Assembly: GCA_029204225.1 (NCBI GenBank)
Contig: CM055097.1
Location: 27,577,192 to 27,641,191 of the forward strand
Direction of reading: 5' to 3'
DNA length: 64,000 nucleotides
DNA from: Diphasiastrum complanatum
Taxonomy: Eukaryota > Streptophyta > Lycopodiopsida > Lycopodiales > Lycopodiaceae
The notes under the pieces were generated by a model. The model saw only the letters and a list, made by a program, of their open reading frames with translations. It had not been told where the DNA came from and made no database searches. Of this stretch, positions 41,409-53,363 are shown in pieces. Every line of letters starts with the position of its first letter. The first letter of the stretch is position 1. Made by a program: the position numbers and the translations under genes.

Positions 41409-44400
41409 GTGGCAGAGTGTGACTTCGGAACTTTTGCTGGTTTTATTCATATACCGTGTTGTGCATGCACACCGCATTTATAATTTATCCTCATAGACAT
41501 AGCAGTCTCACCTTTGTTTCATGAGTGCACTCATTCTGCATGGTTCAATTATTCCCCCGGAGGTTAAAAGATGGATAGCTCTCTCTAACTGCTACCTTGA
41601 TAAGATGAGCAAATGACTCAGGTAGCTCACTCTAACTCCGCCTTTGATAAGACAAGCAAATGGAGTTGATAACAAGGCCCAAGTAATGCCAAGGATTGCA
41701 TAGAATATGGCAAGTGTTCAGGTAAACCTGTCTTATTTTCATTCTCCAGAAGCATAGAGAAAAGTTTTTCATTTGTGTGTGAACCATATACTTGGCTGGT
41801 GGAGGTAACTGTAAGTCTCTTACATATGTTTCTCTTTTTTGGCTGTCTGATATCGTATTTGTGTTTCTAATTCCCTGAGTGGAGACGTCATTCTGCATTG
41901 TGCACCGATCCCAGAGCTTTTTTCTTTGTAACGACGGCACTACCTTGTATGTCACATGTTGACTTGTTGCAAACAGACGACCTTGTCTAATATATGGCTT
42001 CAAATAGGAATCATGATGATCAATGATTAGGTGGGACAATAGCATCTTGTTTGTCATGAGATGACCTGTCTGATAAAGCTTGGCTGCTCGTCCAGTGTAT
42101 CATTAGAAGTACATGCATCCTTAATGATAGTTTTGTTAAGAAATTGCCACTCTTTTTTAAAAAATTCATAAGATGCCTGCTCAGAACTTAAGCTATTCAA
42201 GTTTAACGGTCTCTAATAGTGAGTGATTCTGCATTTGTACCATTGTTTACTTAGAGCAAATGCTACAATTTTAAGTTTTTTGTGGGTCATTTTTCTTGGA
42301 GGTAACTAGAAAACTGCTGACATAAATCTAAAAATGTAGCACACAAGGATTAACGAGCATAGTGAGTTTTTTGCCTCAATAATGAACACTTTATAGACTT
42401 ACATGCTACTAAAAAACTACAAGAAATTGTATCGTACAATAATTATAAAATCATTGACACGTAAGGTTCAATGTGTCTCACCTAGGTCAATTATAGTGCA
42501 TGAGTCATCTATATCAGAGTTCAAGACCATGTAAATTTTCTTGAGCATGTACATTAAAATTTTCAAGATGAAAAATTGGTTTGTCTGCTGTTGTAGGATG
42601 ACAGTGAGCTCAAATGTTACTTTAAACATGAAAGGTTTTGCAGTATTGTTGCACTTTCCCATGTTTGCTAATGAGTTCGGGCGTGTACAGTTTTATTTTG
42701 AACCTCTTTGATCTGGGAGTCATAGCGTTACACTTCCATCTTAGACCAGTTTGAGTTGAGAATCATGTTTCGAGTATCAACTGAATCAGGTGACCTCTAC
42801 CACTTCAGTTATTTTAGTATGGAGGATCAACTTGTCCATTGTTGGATAGTGCAGAATACTTTTCCGATGCACCACTGGAACATGTAGCATTCACGCATGG
42901 CTTGATTTGCACATACTTAAATTAAAGCTAGCCCACAATGAGACAAGGAGGTGAGCTTTTATTTTGCTACCTTACCAAATCCAAGAGTAAATCTTTCCTA
43001 CAAACTGTTTCATAGTATATGCTTACCATTCCAAACTTGCATTGGTAGCAAATACCACAATGTCAAGACAACTCCTTTGCGCATGTGTATTGTATTCTTG
43101 ATAATCGATCAACAAAGTAGTGTTGTTTTCCTTTAACGACAGCACAAACGTTGCTACTTGGGAGCAGTTTAAATTTAAATTATTGAAGTAACAATCACCT
43201 GGTAATTCTTGTGGTTATACAAGGTACATCGATAGAATATAGTAGTGTTTGATGGTTTGCATGAATTGTAGCGGGGGTTGATAAGCAGATGGTGTGGATG
43301 TGTGAACAATTTTTGTGTACTATATTCTTTCGCATGTTCAATCCACACCACATGTTGACTTTGTGTACTACTATATTCTTTCGCTACTCTATGCACTACT
43401 TTTGATTTCCTATTACATGTAATTTCATGTTAGGCTTTTGAAAAGCTTGTCATCCAAACTCATTCATTTGAATTGACGCATGGTAGTGCACTTTGGTTTG
43501 GGATTGTGGGAGCATAGACAACTTCTCACTAGCCTTGGTAAAAACATCAAGCTTGGATAATGTAGTTTTGAGATCCTCAAATTTGTTTAATTTTTTAGCT
43601 TCAAACTTGGTCTAGGATTACCTTGATTGGGCGTCATATCGCCAAACTTTCTTTATATAAAAAATGTCAATTTCGTCTTTCAATGATACCGCAACTTCCA
43701 AAATGGTTTTCACTTGATGGAGCAATAATTTTGTGTATGGATCTTTTCATAGAACAGTCATTGTGAAAATAAATCCTCAAAGTTGAAGCATTAACCTCCC
43801 TCTCTTTTCAACTAGTTGAAAGACCTTATCTCTTGAGATCAATATCCAAATAATTCCAATTCTCATCAAGCTTGGGCACTTGACATAGTCAAATTGTATC
43901 ACGATAAAAAACCAGAAACCAATTGTAGATGTTTTGGGGCAACCACAGAGGATATAACATGAATGTTGGTAACTTGGAACCTGATTGTTTGGTCACTTCC
44001 CAAGTCACCATTTGTATTGCTTGTGTGTGTGTGTGCACATATCATTTGAGGTTTTGCCTAGAGATGACATTAGTTTGAAAGTTGTCTCTAATAACCACTC
44101 ATATTTAACAATCCTTATCATCAGATCTACTTCCATATTTGTGTTGTAATTGAACTTGCCATCATTTTTTGTTGATTTGTTGGGTTTGATTACCCATGTT
44201 TTTGGATCTCACTTCTCTTTCATTTTTTTCTTTTTTTCTTTTCATATAATTTCATTGGCCTCCAATTTTTTTTAGATAATATGAATTTTCGTAATAATGA
44301 TATTTTGTGACAATTGTAGCCACAGCCTACCTAGCTTGATCCTCTACAACAATGAGGCATCAAAAAATCACAAACTAAAGAATCGGTCACGATCTATTGC

Positions 44401-45034
44401 CAACAATCTTGATATGAACTTTTGTTTCCATGTTGAGGGTTGCACACTAGATTGATCCACTTTTTTAATAATAAACTTTTTCGGTTTCATTCCTATGATT
44501 CCCTAGTTGCAATACAATGAATTTGACATGTTGTTCATTTTTGTTTAAATATTTCTTGAATGTTAGCATGATACATTGATATGTATATGATCTAATAATA
44601 ATGCTAGAGAAATTTGCATTTGTCACAATTTTTTAAAAACTTCAATATTACATAGAATAATCATTTGATGATGGTAAAGAATCAATTAAATCAAAAAAGT
44701 TATCTAAAAGGAAATGATTATTGTGTGTCAGGCCTATAGGACAAACAATCATCAACTAATAAGCAAGATGCTTTCACACCTCTTTTAATCAAAGGGAACA
44801 TATTCTTTAGAAAAATCTATATGGAGATAAAATTTTTTCATTGTGAAAAGGAAAAGTAGATTACAATCAATATCAGGTTCAACCAAAAATAAATAAATGC
44901 GAGATACATGTCACAGTCCGTTTTACGATTTCACGTAGCATTTGAAGATTGAGATTGATCTTTGATTCAAATGTTGCCATGCCGCTCATTTGTTTTGTTT
45001 TTGAGTTTGCTCAATCTGTGTATTTTGGTTGGTG
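41409..45034. other. bZIP 3' flank and intergenic DNA
   Basis: The 3' untranslated region must begin here, but no polyadenylation signal can be chosen with confidence. A 22-bp-scale direct repeat (TTGTGTACTATATTCTTTCGC type) occurs near 43,313 and 43,360. No other gene is seen. Confidence 0.45.
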
Positions 45035-45222
45035 CTCTTCTTTTTCAAATCTTGCCATCTCTCTTTTCTCTCGAGAGATGTAAGCATTCAAAGATTGTGA
45101 ACAATTGATGCAAATGTTATAATGACGTCCATCTATTTTTCCTCTACTTTGCTCCATCTATAGTGTAATGTAGTTAGCGGTCTTCTTTTCAATTCTTGCC
45201 CCACTCTCTCCTCTCGAGAGTT
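45035..45222. repeat. Imperfect direct repeat, 143 bp apart
   Basis: A CT-rich unit ending CTCTCGAGAG occurs at 45,035-45,079 and 45,178-45,222, each with TTCTTTT-CAA-TCTTGCC. The self-complementary CTCTCGAGAG is conserved in both. Confidence 0.6.
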
Positions 45223-45489
45223 GATGTTTCCTGAGGGATGATTTCTCTTACTTAACCATGACCATAACCATAACTGTAACCAAAGTGGTTTTGCATTCTA
45301 ACTACTATGGGCATGCACTTATTGTATTATAATTTTTTATTTTGATGAATTCGTCCATCCTACGTGGCATTTCTTATAGAGCCATTTTGTACTCAGGAAC
45401 TCTTGTAATGTACATTTTTAAAAAAATGTACTAAAACGAGTAGGGGTTGTCAATGCTTACTATTTTTTAGATTGCTTTCGTGGATACAA

Positions 45490-45770
45490 CTAAGTACAAT
45501 TTACACTAGAAGATCAATCTAGAATCATTTTCAATATTGAATGAGAAACTTATGCTTACAAAGTCATGTCATTTTTAGTGTAATGCACCAAGCACATTCG
45601 AGCTTCTCATGTGCATTCAAGGATTACCATCAAACATTTTTGGAGATATTCTTAGATGATATTTGTGTGCATTCATCAAGCTCTAGGCACCTAGAATGTA
45701 TTGAGAAGGTTTTGATCCAATTTCTTTGGCCATATAGTGTCATGTACTGGGGCAACGACTAAATATCATC
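45490..45770 (+). mobile_element. Ty3/gypsy reverse transcriptase fossil fragment
   Basis: The + strand reading FLEIFLDDICVHSSSSRHLECIEKVL matches the YLDD-box region of gypsy reverse transcriptase, where F-DD-VHS-S---H is typical. The rest of the element is not seen. Broken relic. Confidence 0.7.
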
Positions 45771-46442
45771 GTGTTGTTGCCATTATGGTTGGCTCTTTCT
45801 TTTGTGAAACTTTGGAGTGCTATAAGCTTACTCAAGCTGCCTAAAATGACCACCAAGAATCACTAGAGTCAAGCAATATTGTAGAGGAGTGACTAACACA
45901 AGCCAATCAAACTTACAGATCCACCTCAAAACTGGAATTGAGAACCAACTACAACAAGAGCTCCCACAATCTAGCAAGATCTCCACCAGCAAGGCAACCA
46001 CTAGTGATGATAGGAAGAGGCAAGAGGAGATACTTATACTTTCTCCTTTCATGCACTCCACAAAATTATGCTCTCCACTAGAGGTCACCATCAAAAGGTG
46101 GCTCACTCTACTTTTCTAAGAGGGGTCTACTTGCATTTATTACTTTTGCCAACAGAATCAGCTAAAAGAAGTCTATAGTTGAAAGTTCACAATATCGGTA
46201 TACAAGGAACGAGGGTGCGCGTGCGCTCGAAAACAATATCGGAAGAGATTATCTCAAATTTTTATGAGAAAAAAATGAGCCCGTGTCGCTTGGTATTTAT
46301 AATTGTTTTTGCAAGTGCAAGGTGGCGGAGGACTTCTATATGGAATCACTTCATTAGTCCACATGTCCACAAGTATGTATAATTATGACACTCTAAGAAC
46401 TCACACATGTGGCAGGGGACATGCATCACTCAGGCATTTGTG
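45771..46442. other. Intergenic, no gene seen
   Basis: Overlapping ORFs on both strands (45828-46106, - and 45889-46119, +) match no family I know. Confidence 0.4.
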
Positions 46443-46630
46443 CACGTGTTATAAAACTATTATGTTACACATGGAAGAATAGTATTTGGACATGTGTCAT
46501 TCCACACGTGTGAGAGGTCACATAGTAATGATGGATTGTACGGATGTGCACGTGGACGAATAGTTAGATGCCATGTGTCCATGTGATGAGATTTCACACG
46601 TGAGAAATTTTTTTATAAACATCACACGTG
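46443..46630. promoter_or_regulatory. Cluster of five G-boxes (CACGTG)
   Basis: Exact CACGTG words occur at 46443, 46505, 46549, 46597 and 46625, with near variants (CACATG, CATGTG) between. About 0.05 would be expected by chance in this length. G-boxes are targets of plant bZIP and bHLH factors. No gene start is recognisable nearby, and the block may be part of an old LTR or promoter. Confidence 0.55.
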
Positions 46631-46709
46631 TTAGTCTGATTTTTCATGAAATTTCTTAAGATTTTTGCTTTGGATATCGCCTCTAGCAAAAATATAAAAA
46701 AGAAATAAA

Positions 46710-46800
46710 ACTCCATGGCATGTGTCTTGTAAGCCCACGTATGAGTATTGGCCAATAAACTTCTACCATGGCATGTGTTTTGTAAGTCCATGGGTAGAAG
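46710..46800. repeat. CCATGGCATGTGT direct repeat with inverted flanks
   Basis: CCATGGCATGTGTCTTGTAAG occurs at about 46,713, and again near 46,768 with one change. The second copy is bracketed by CTTCTACC-ATGG and CCATGGGTAGAAG, an inverted repeat. Confidence 0.65.
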
Positions 46801-46901
46801 CTTAAAATAATAAAATAACTTTAACTTAGGATTAGAACTTAGACTTAAGAAACCTAAGCTTAGAAAACTTCTAATTTATCTTAAGTCCAAATTAGAAACT
46901 T

Positions 46902-47108
46902 TTTAAAGTTCTAAGTTCTAAATTGGAAGTTTGAGGAGCCTTAGAATGGCTACTTTTAAACTAATCCCATAAGTTAGTGGATACTTATGGAAGGCCCTTC
47001 TTGCTATAAGAAAAGAGGCATTTTTCTTGTAAACAACACTTTTGAGATTAAGCTTATTATGCTTCTCTATTTTTGAGATTATCATTCTATTTCATTTGTG
47101 TTCCCCTT
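46902..47108 (+). repeat. Long direct repeat, copy 1 (LTR-like)
   Basis: About 205 bp (GTTCTAAGTTCTAAATTGGAAG ... TTCATTTGTGTTCCC) recurs at 48543-48740 in the same orientation with modest divergence. It includes GAGCCTTAGAATGGCTA, ATGGAAGGCCCTTCTT, CTTGTAAACAA and TTTGAGATTAAGCTTATTAT. It could be LTR ends of a lost element. Confidence 0.7.
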
Positions 47109-47899
47109 GGGAAGGTGCATAGCTTGAGGGAAGGTGCTCGGGCTCCCTCTTGCCTTGTTGCCTTATACAACAGGGTAGACTACTACGACATCCACCACTA
47201 TTGCATCAACGAATGCCAACGCTATTGCAGAAATGATGCTCAATGAGTTCGAGAAACTTGGGAAGAACCAGCAGAAACAGATGGAAAGTTGCAATCGCAA
47301 TTTGATGAGAAGATCAAAGCATTGGAAAATACGGACAAGCGAACAAGTTCTAAGAAGGGATTCGGGCGTAGTATAATGGTAGACCGGTCGTCCACCTTCT
47401 AAGTCCTACAAATAGCTTTCAACTGTAAAATATAAACAACAAGGAAGGAAGCACCAAGGCTTTCCCAACTGGTGCTCGTAACAGAAATATAAAAACTAAC
47501 TTGACTAAGGCTTACCCAACTAGCCAAAATAAACAAACTAGATCCTATTTTAACACCCAAAAGGGAGATGGAAATAATAAATTGTGGCTAACTAAGCAAA
47601 TAGCAAATAAAGCGCATGCCACAATACAAACCAATGAGAAGGATCGTAGAAGAGTCAGTTTTATTCCAACATTGGCATGGTTGCTGCTTTTTAAGTTTTT
47701 CTACATAGCTTTCTTGTTTTTCATTTTTCGCTCATGTGCTTGTGTGTATGCTTGCTTGTTTTTTTCTCTTCACACTGCAACACGAGACTTCTCTCCAGGT
47801 CCTCAATGAGTTGCGGAGTAACCTATCAAGCCGGGGGGAAGCAACAAAAGTGTCAACTTAGGCATTTTCTTTGAAAGAAATGACCCAAGTGACATTTTT
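47109..47899 (+). mobile_element. Possible retroelement gag-like fossil
   Basis: Near 47,230-47,340 one frame gives MLNEFEKLGKNQQKQME, and near 47,540-47,660 another gives NTQKGDGNNKLWLTKQ and HATIQTNEKDRRR. Both have the charged, helix-rich look of retroelement gag. No core motif confirms this. Position just after a possible LTR is the main argument. Confidence 0.3.
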
Positions 47900-48470
47900 T
47901 TATCGACCAAATAGGTATATCAGAATTTGCCAGTCTGTCTGTAGCCATAACAGACACTGATCTTCCATTCTATCACCTCCACGAATTCTGACCTTGCTCA
48001 GATTCTCTAAAAACACCCTGATATTTTGTCAAAATCCATTGTTTTCCAACCAAATCTTGGTATTAGAATTCACCGGCTTCATTGAGGCTAGATCTATCAA
48101 AGATCAATCCTCTAGTAGCTCCGCAAATTCTATCTCAAAGATTTAGCCTGTTTTCTGTCAAAAAATCACCTTTTTTCACTATTTCCTTTGTCTATCAGCA
48201 AAACCTCAATATTAGAAATTGCCAGTCATACTACAAAATCGCCCACAATGAGCACGATTTCTCTATACCCTCTACGAATTATATCCCTAAAAAAATTCTC
48301 AAAAAAACTTAAAAAATCAGTATTTTGACAAGAAGCACCCCCTGTCAGAATTTGCAAGTATTGCAGTTGGTTTTCTCTGAATGTCCACGATTTCTAGTAC
48401 TGTCCACGAATTCTATTACAGCACAAAAGTCCAGTTTTTGCCCAAAATCTTTCATTCTACAAGAAAACTA
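47900..48470. repeat. Degenerate tandem repeat, period ~135-150 bp, about four copies
   Basis: Similar words return in order near 47,930, 48,064, 48,215 and 48,346: a TATTAGAATTTGCCAGTC-like start, then CACGAATTCTA, CTCAAA-AT and a TTTT-TCAAAA stretch. Divergence between copies is high. Confidence 0.5.
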
Positions 48471-48542
48471 GCCAAGTACAGTACAGCCCTGATCATCTGT
48501 ACTCTTACTCTACTCCTCATACTGCATCATGTCTCGAGATTG

Positions 48543-48740
48543 TCTAAGTTCTAAGTTGGAAGTTTTAGGAGCCTTAGAATGGCTAGTTATAAGCTAATTC
48601 CATGAGTTAGTGGATAACTTATGGAAGGCCCTTCTTACTATAAAAATTGAGGCATTTTCCTTGTAAACAAGACTTTTGAGATTAAGCTTATTATGCTTCT
48701 CTATTTTTTGAGATTATCATTTTATTTCATTTGTGTTCCC
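48543..48740 (+). repeat. Long direct repeat, copy 2 (LTR-like)
   Basis: Second copy of 46902-47108, about 1.64 kb downstream. The start and end are fixed only by the limit of similarity. Confidence 0.7.
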
Positions 48741-48779
48741 TCTTGCCTCCTTCTCATTGGTTTGTATTGTGGCATGCGA

Positions 48780-51154
48780 ATGTTCCAGTTTGAAAGAAGC
48801 ATGGGACATAACAACAACCAAAGCCAAAGACCAACCTCTTTTGCAAGTACTACAAGAGAACCAATCATGACATCAAGGATTGTTGAGTTCTCAAGCACAA
48901 TGAAGCAAAGAAGAAGATGTTGCAGAAGGATGAGGGAGGTTTTGATTCTATCAGAAACTCCCACGATGATTCGATGCTGCTGATGGTACAAGATCAATGA
49001 AGTAGAGATACCTAGAAATGGTACCTCGACTTAGGTGCTTCTTAGCACATGACTCCATGCAAATACCTATTCAAAGAACTCACAACATCATATTCGAAGT
49101 ACATATTCTTCGATGACTCAAGTTCACACAATATCGAAGGCCAAGGATCAAAGCGCCTTCAATTTCCAGATGGTGTTTCTAGATTATTTGAAGGTGCACT
49201 GTATGTACCAAATTAACAAAGAAAATATTGTCTATCACCAAGATCATAGATCAAGGCTATAGGGCTTTGTTAAACTCTAGACAATGTACCATCTTGGATG
49301 AAGAATCTAATGAAATTCTCTCTACAAACAAATAAGGTAATTTGTATATCTTGAATTATTATTTTGCACTTGCTACAAATGTGAGTATTTCTAATGCCCA
49401 ATTATGGCATCAAATATTAGGACATTTAAGCATGAGAGTTGTCTTGTACATGCATCACAATAGTTTGGTCAAGGACCAGCATAAATGCTGCTTCCATAGA
49501 CCCTCGAATTGTATGTGAGATGTGCTTACTAGGAAAATAACCTAGAACTAAATTTAAAACAAGAAATCACACCCAAAAAAATAAATATTACTTGGTCTGA
49601 AATTAAATCAAACAATTTTGAAAATTGAAAAACCAAGAAAACTAGATAGGTTTCTGACTTTTCAACGGTTTAGAGATCACATTCACTTAATTATACATGA
49701 TTGAAATTTGATGCTCGTCGATTGCCCTTACAAAGGGACAAGCCACTAGAGCTAAGTCCATTGTTGAATTGCTAGTAGTCAAAGGTCACGAACAAGTCTA
49801 TGGAATATATTACATTGATACTTTCAGTCTATTGGTAAAGCATCAATTTATTCGAACTTTTTAGGCTATTGTAGTTGTAGAGGATATGGACATTCACTAG
49901 ATGGATGTTCAGACAACGTTCCTGAATGGATATATACAAGAAGACATCTACATCTATCAACCCAAAGGTTACTTCCTTCAAGGCCAAGAGCACAAGTTAT
50001 GCAAGTTGTAGAAAGCTCTCTACGTGCTTAAGCGAGCTCCAAGGGCATGATTCGATAGAATCAACCAATTTTTATTGTAGCACCAATTTACTTCTAGTTC
50101 TACTGATTTTAACGTGTATTTCCAGCACACAGGCTCAAGCTATGTGATAATTACATCATATGTCTATGTTCATTAATCATTAGCAATTTGAATCAGCTGT
50201 TATATGACACGAAAGCTCTACTTTCAATGGAATTCAAAATGACTGAATTAGGGCCAGTGGACTACCTTCTCCACATGGAGATCACCAGAGACATAACGAA
50301 TAGAAGGATTGCCATAAGCCAAGAAAAATATCTAATTAATGTACTCCACAAGTATGGCATGGAAGATGCAAGTCCATAGACTCACCCATGGATCCAGGAT
50401 TCACGCTGTCGAAAGACATGTGTCCAAAGACTGAAGCAAAACAGAAAGAAATGTTCAAATATCCCTATCAGTCAATAGTTGGATTGATCATGTATGCCAT
50501 GATATGCACATGACCCGATCTTGCATATACAATCAACACATTGTCGTAGTACATGTCGAATTCAAGCCTACCTCATTGGAAAGCTCGCCAAAGAGCACTG
50601 AGGTACATACAAGCCACAAAGAACTATTCTTTGTATTACGATTGAAATACAGAAGATGCACTAATTCTAAACGCCTATTCCGACTCAGATTGGGCTGGAG
50701 ATGTGGATACCAGAAAATCCACCATGATTACTTGTGTTTTCTTGCAAGAGGACCCATTTCATGGAACAGTCAAAAGCAGAAATGCATCTCTTTGTCCTCT
50801 ACCGAGTCAGAATATGTTGTAGCTACTTATGATGTAAAGGAGATTATCTAGCTCAGAAGATTACTCTAGGATCTGAAATTTCAGCAAATCAGACCAACTA
50901 TACTCCATTGCAACAATCATAGCTGTACAACTCTTTCTCTGAACCCATGAACTCACTCTAGAACTAAGCACATTGAAGTTCAATTTAATTTCATAGAGAG
51001 AAAGTTCAGAACAAAGATGTCAAATTAAGTTATTGTCATACCGATAATATGTTGGCTGATATTTTGACAAAGCCATTGTCAGGAAAAAAACATGCTACCT
51101 TAGTTAGTATGTTAAATTTTCATTCAAGTTCCTAGAAGTAGGCTTAAGGGGGAG
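48780..51154 (+). mobile_element. Ty1/copia internal region E4a (fossil)
   Basis: In order on the + strand: CCHC knuckle-like CKYYKRTNHDIKDC (48,837 on), protease-like YLDLGAS near 49,020, GAG-pre-integrase-like AQLWHQILGHLSM, reverse transcriptase pieces (49,900-50,380), RNase H (ARGPISWNSQKQKCIS, LSSTESEYVVATYD) and a TKHIEVQFNF tail. A purine tract GGCTTAAGGGGGAG ends at 51154, directly before an LTR. The copy is decayed, with many breaks. Confidence 0.85.
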
Positions 51155-51394
51155 TGTTGGAGTTTAATTGTTACTCCTACTCACCTAAATTCATCTTTTG
51201 AGTACTCCTCTACAATGTAGATACTCACTCTCTACAACAATCTGCAGAAATAACTGTTATTCGACACAGTCTAAAAATTTACATGCTTATTCAAACAGTC
51301 TACAGAAATACACAGAGATTCTGAAGCAAACTGATTGTTTCGGCTTCACCTGCAACTAGCAGCGCCAAGGATTCGGAAGCGTGTTCAATTGCGC

Positions 51395-51422
51395 TTGTCG
51401 CATTTTTCAAAAAATGCGACAA
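51395..51422. repeat. 13-bp-stem hairpin in the LTR U3 region
   Basis: TTGTCGCATTTTT is followed, after a 2-base loop, by its exact reverse complement. The same word occurs unpaired several times in the related solo LTR. Confidence 0.85.
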
Positions 51423-53068
51423 ATGTGAAATGTGAGGAAATCGATGAATCTATACACACTTGCACATTTTAACCTCCATGAGAAATGCGAGAAATGCAAA
51501 AACTCATAGAAGAGAAAATGCGAAAAATCTGACAAAGCTTTTAGCGTCCAGTTTTTCCAGCCCGCGAACCTGCGACTAAATTCAGATTGTAAGAACAATG
51601 TCGTTTACTCATCAAGACATCACTACATTCATAAATAGCATTGGCATTCATGCACAACAAAGACCCGACAAGAATGATCTATTTCTCAAAATGTTATGGG
51701 AAGAGAGTACATAGCTTGCTGCATATCTGCGTTCAAGTCTCATAATATTTCTCCTTTCTCTCTTGCATATGTGCTCTTCATGGGCACATTTATATTCTCT
51801 AAAACACTTTCTTCTAATTCATTCTTGTAAACTAATGGTTGCGCTAAATGCTAATTAGTTGCGGCTATCACCATTCTGGAATATACTGTACTTGCAGTCG
51901 TCTCTTTCTGTGAGAATAGACGTGCCACATGGTGTTGGATTTATCTCCTCTACTCTCCTAAATCCTATTTTTTAATCTGCCTCCATTCATGCTGCATTTT
52001 TTTTTACTCATGTTGTCGCACAGTCTACATATTTACATGTAAAATAAGACAGGCGAATAAAACGTGACTGTCTGCATAAATACAAGTAAATTCTCACAGG
52101 CGAAGAAAAGGCGAAAAATGTGACACAATGTTTTTACATGTGTTTTGTGACAGGCGAAAAAGGCGACACTGCCTTACAAAATGCCAAAGGTGCCCTAGGA
52201 AAAGTGAAGCCTGTAAATCAAATCCCGAGGCATTTTGTCAGAGTGATGCATATTTCGCATTTTCACCAATGTTCATTTTAGCAAAGGCTGACGTCACGGC
52301 CCTTTTCACGCTCACCCCATGCAACTGTGCTAACAGACTTGACAACGACAACAGCCACCCACGATCTCCTACAGACAGCACATCCACTTTGTACTTTTTT
52401 CATCTGCACACCTGTAATATTGTGTATATATATTGAATACCACTTGCGTATTCAATGATTAAGAGATGAAGATCAAGTGTGTGTAAAATAATAGCATCAG
52501 AAGCTTATCAGAGATAGACGAAGTAGATGAGCATTGATTCTTTATTGTTAGTAATAGGTTCATTTTTTTTTACAGGTTGAATTAGCTTTGTAGAGCACGT
52601 GGTTTCGTCCGCTATTGCCTTGTGCTCTACCGCATTATTGACATGTATATTTTGCTATACTTAATCTGATAACAGCTCTTTGTTCTGCATTCAGATTTGT
52701 GTCAATATTGCTATGCTTTTTTTTCATTCAGTCTGACTTTCTTGTTGCTCAATCTGGTAATCTGTTCTTAGCAAGTCATTATTGAGTCTAGCTGTTGGCG
52801 ACTAATATTTAGTCTTGCCTTTCGCGAATCATTCACAACTGATTATCAGTCGAGCTCAGTCTAGCTCTTCGCGACAAATAATTTGTCTATCTGTTCGCGA
52901 CAAATTATTCTTCTGATGTTTTGTTAACGTTTGGCTACGTAATCAGAACGACAACGATTTCTATCACTAACGTTCTGTTCATTTCTGATAGGCGTAGTAG
53001 TCATGCCTAGGAAAAGAGTAATATAGCTCATTTTGCTGCGCACAAACACTTTCTGTTCGAGTTCATTT

Positions 53069-53140
53069 CTTGTTCGAGTTTCGAGTTCGCTTCTCGTTCG
53101 AGTTTCGAGTTCTCTTCTCGTTCGAGTTTCGAGTTCTCTT
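53069..53140. repeat. 24-bp minisatellite, three copies
   Basis: Units of C-T-TGTTCGAGTTTCGAGTT type start at 53069, 53093 and 53117 with one or two changes. The array lies near the 3' end of the LTR. The charged minus-strand ORF over it (RRELETRT repeats) is a by-product. Confidence 0.9.
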
Positions 53141-53210
53141 CTTTTTCGTGTTCGTTTTCTTTTCAAGCTATTTTTGTTTCTCATACACGACACACCCTCT
53201 TTCTCCAACA

Positions 53211-53223
53211 TGGTATCAAAGCC
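53211..53223 (+). other. Primer-binding site (initiator Met tRNA type)
   Basis: TGGTATCAAAGCC follows the LTR end directly. It differs at one base from the common plant TGGTATCAGAGC site. Confidence 0.85.
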
Positions 53224-53363
53224 ATTTTCGTAGCCTGATAAGCTTCTATAGTACAAGACTCTACTAGCCGATAGAGTAATTGTCTTTTGTTCTGTAATTC
53301 TGTACCAGATTTTCATACTTAGGTCACTGATAGTTTTACCTATCACCTAGACTAATCTTTCAC

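Larger units (their letters stand above)
51155..53210 (+). repeat. 2.06-kb copia LTR between two internal regions
   Basis: Starts TGTTGGAG and ends CTCCAACA, an exact 8-bp inverted pair. A purine tract precedes it and a primer-binding site follows it, so both borders are well supported. It therefore serves as 3' LTR to E4a on the left and 5' LTR to the gag region on the right. The length may include inserted DNA. It shares sequence blocks with the solo LTR at 30234-31379. No gene is seen within. Confidence 0.85.

Noticed and set aside
47361-47400. tRNA-like 5' half (GGGCGTAGTATAATGGTAGAC)
   Set aside because: No T arm with a GGTTCGA box or acceptor-stem partner follows, so it does not qualify as a tRNA or a SINE head.
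52924-53346. Charged minus-strand ORF with repeated RRELETRT
   Set aside because: The repeat peptide is the 24-bp LTR minisatellite read in reverse.
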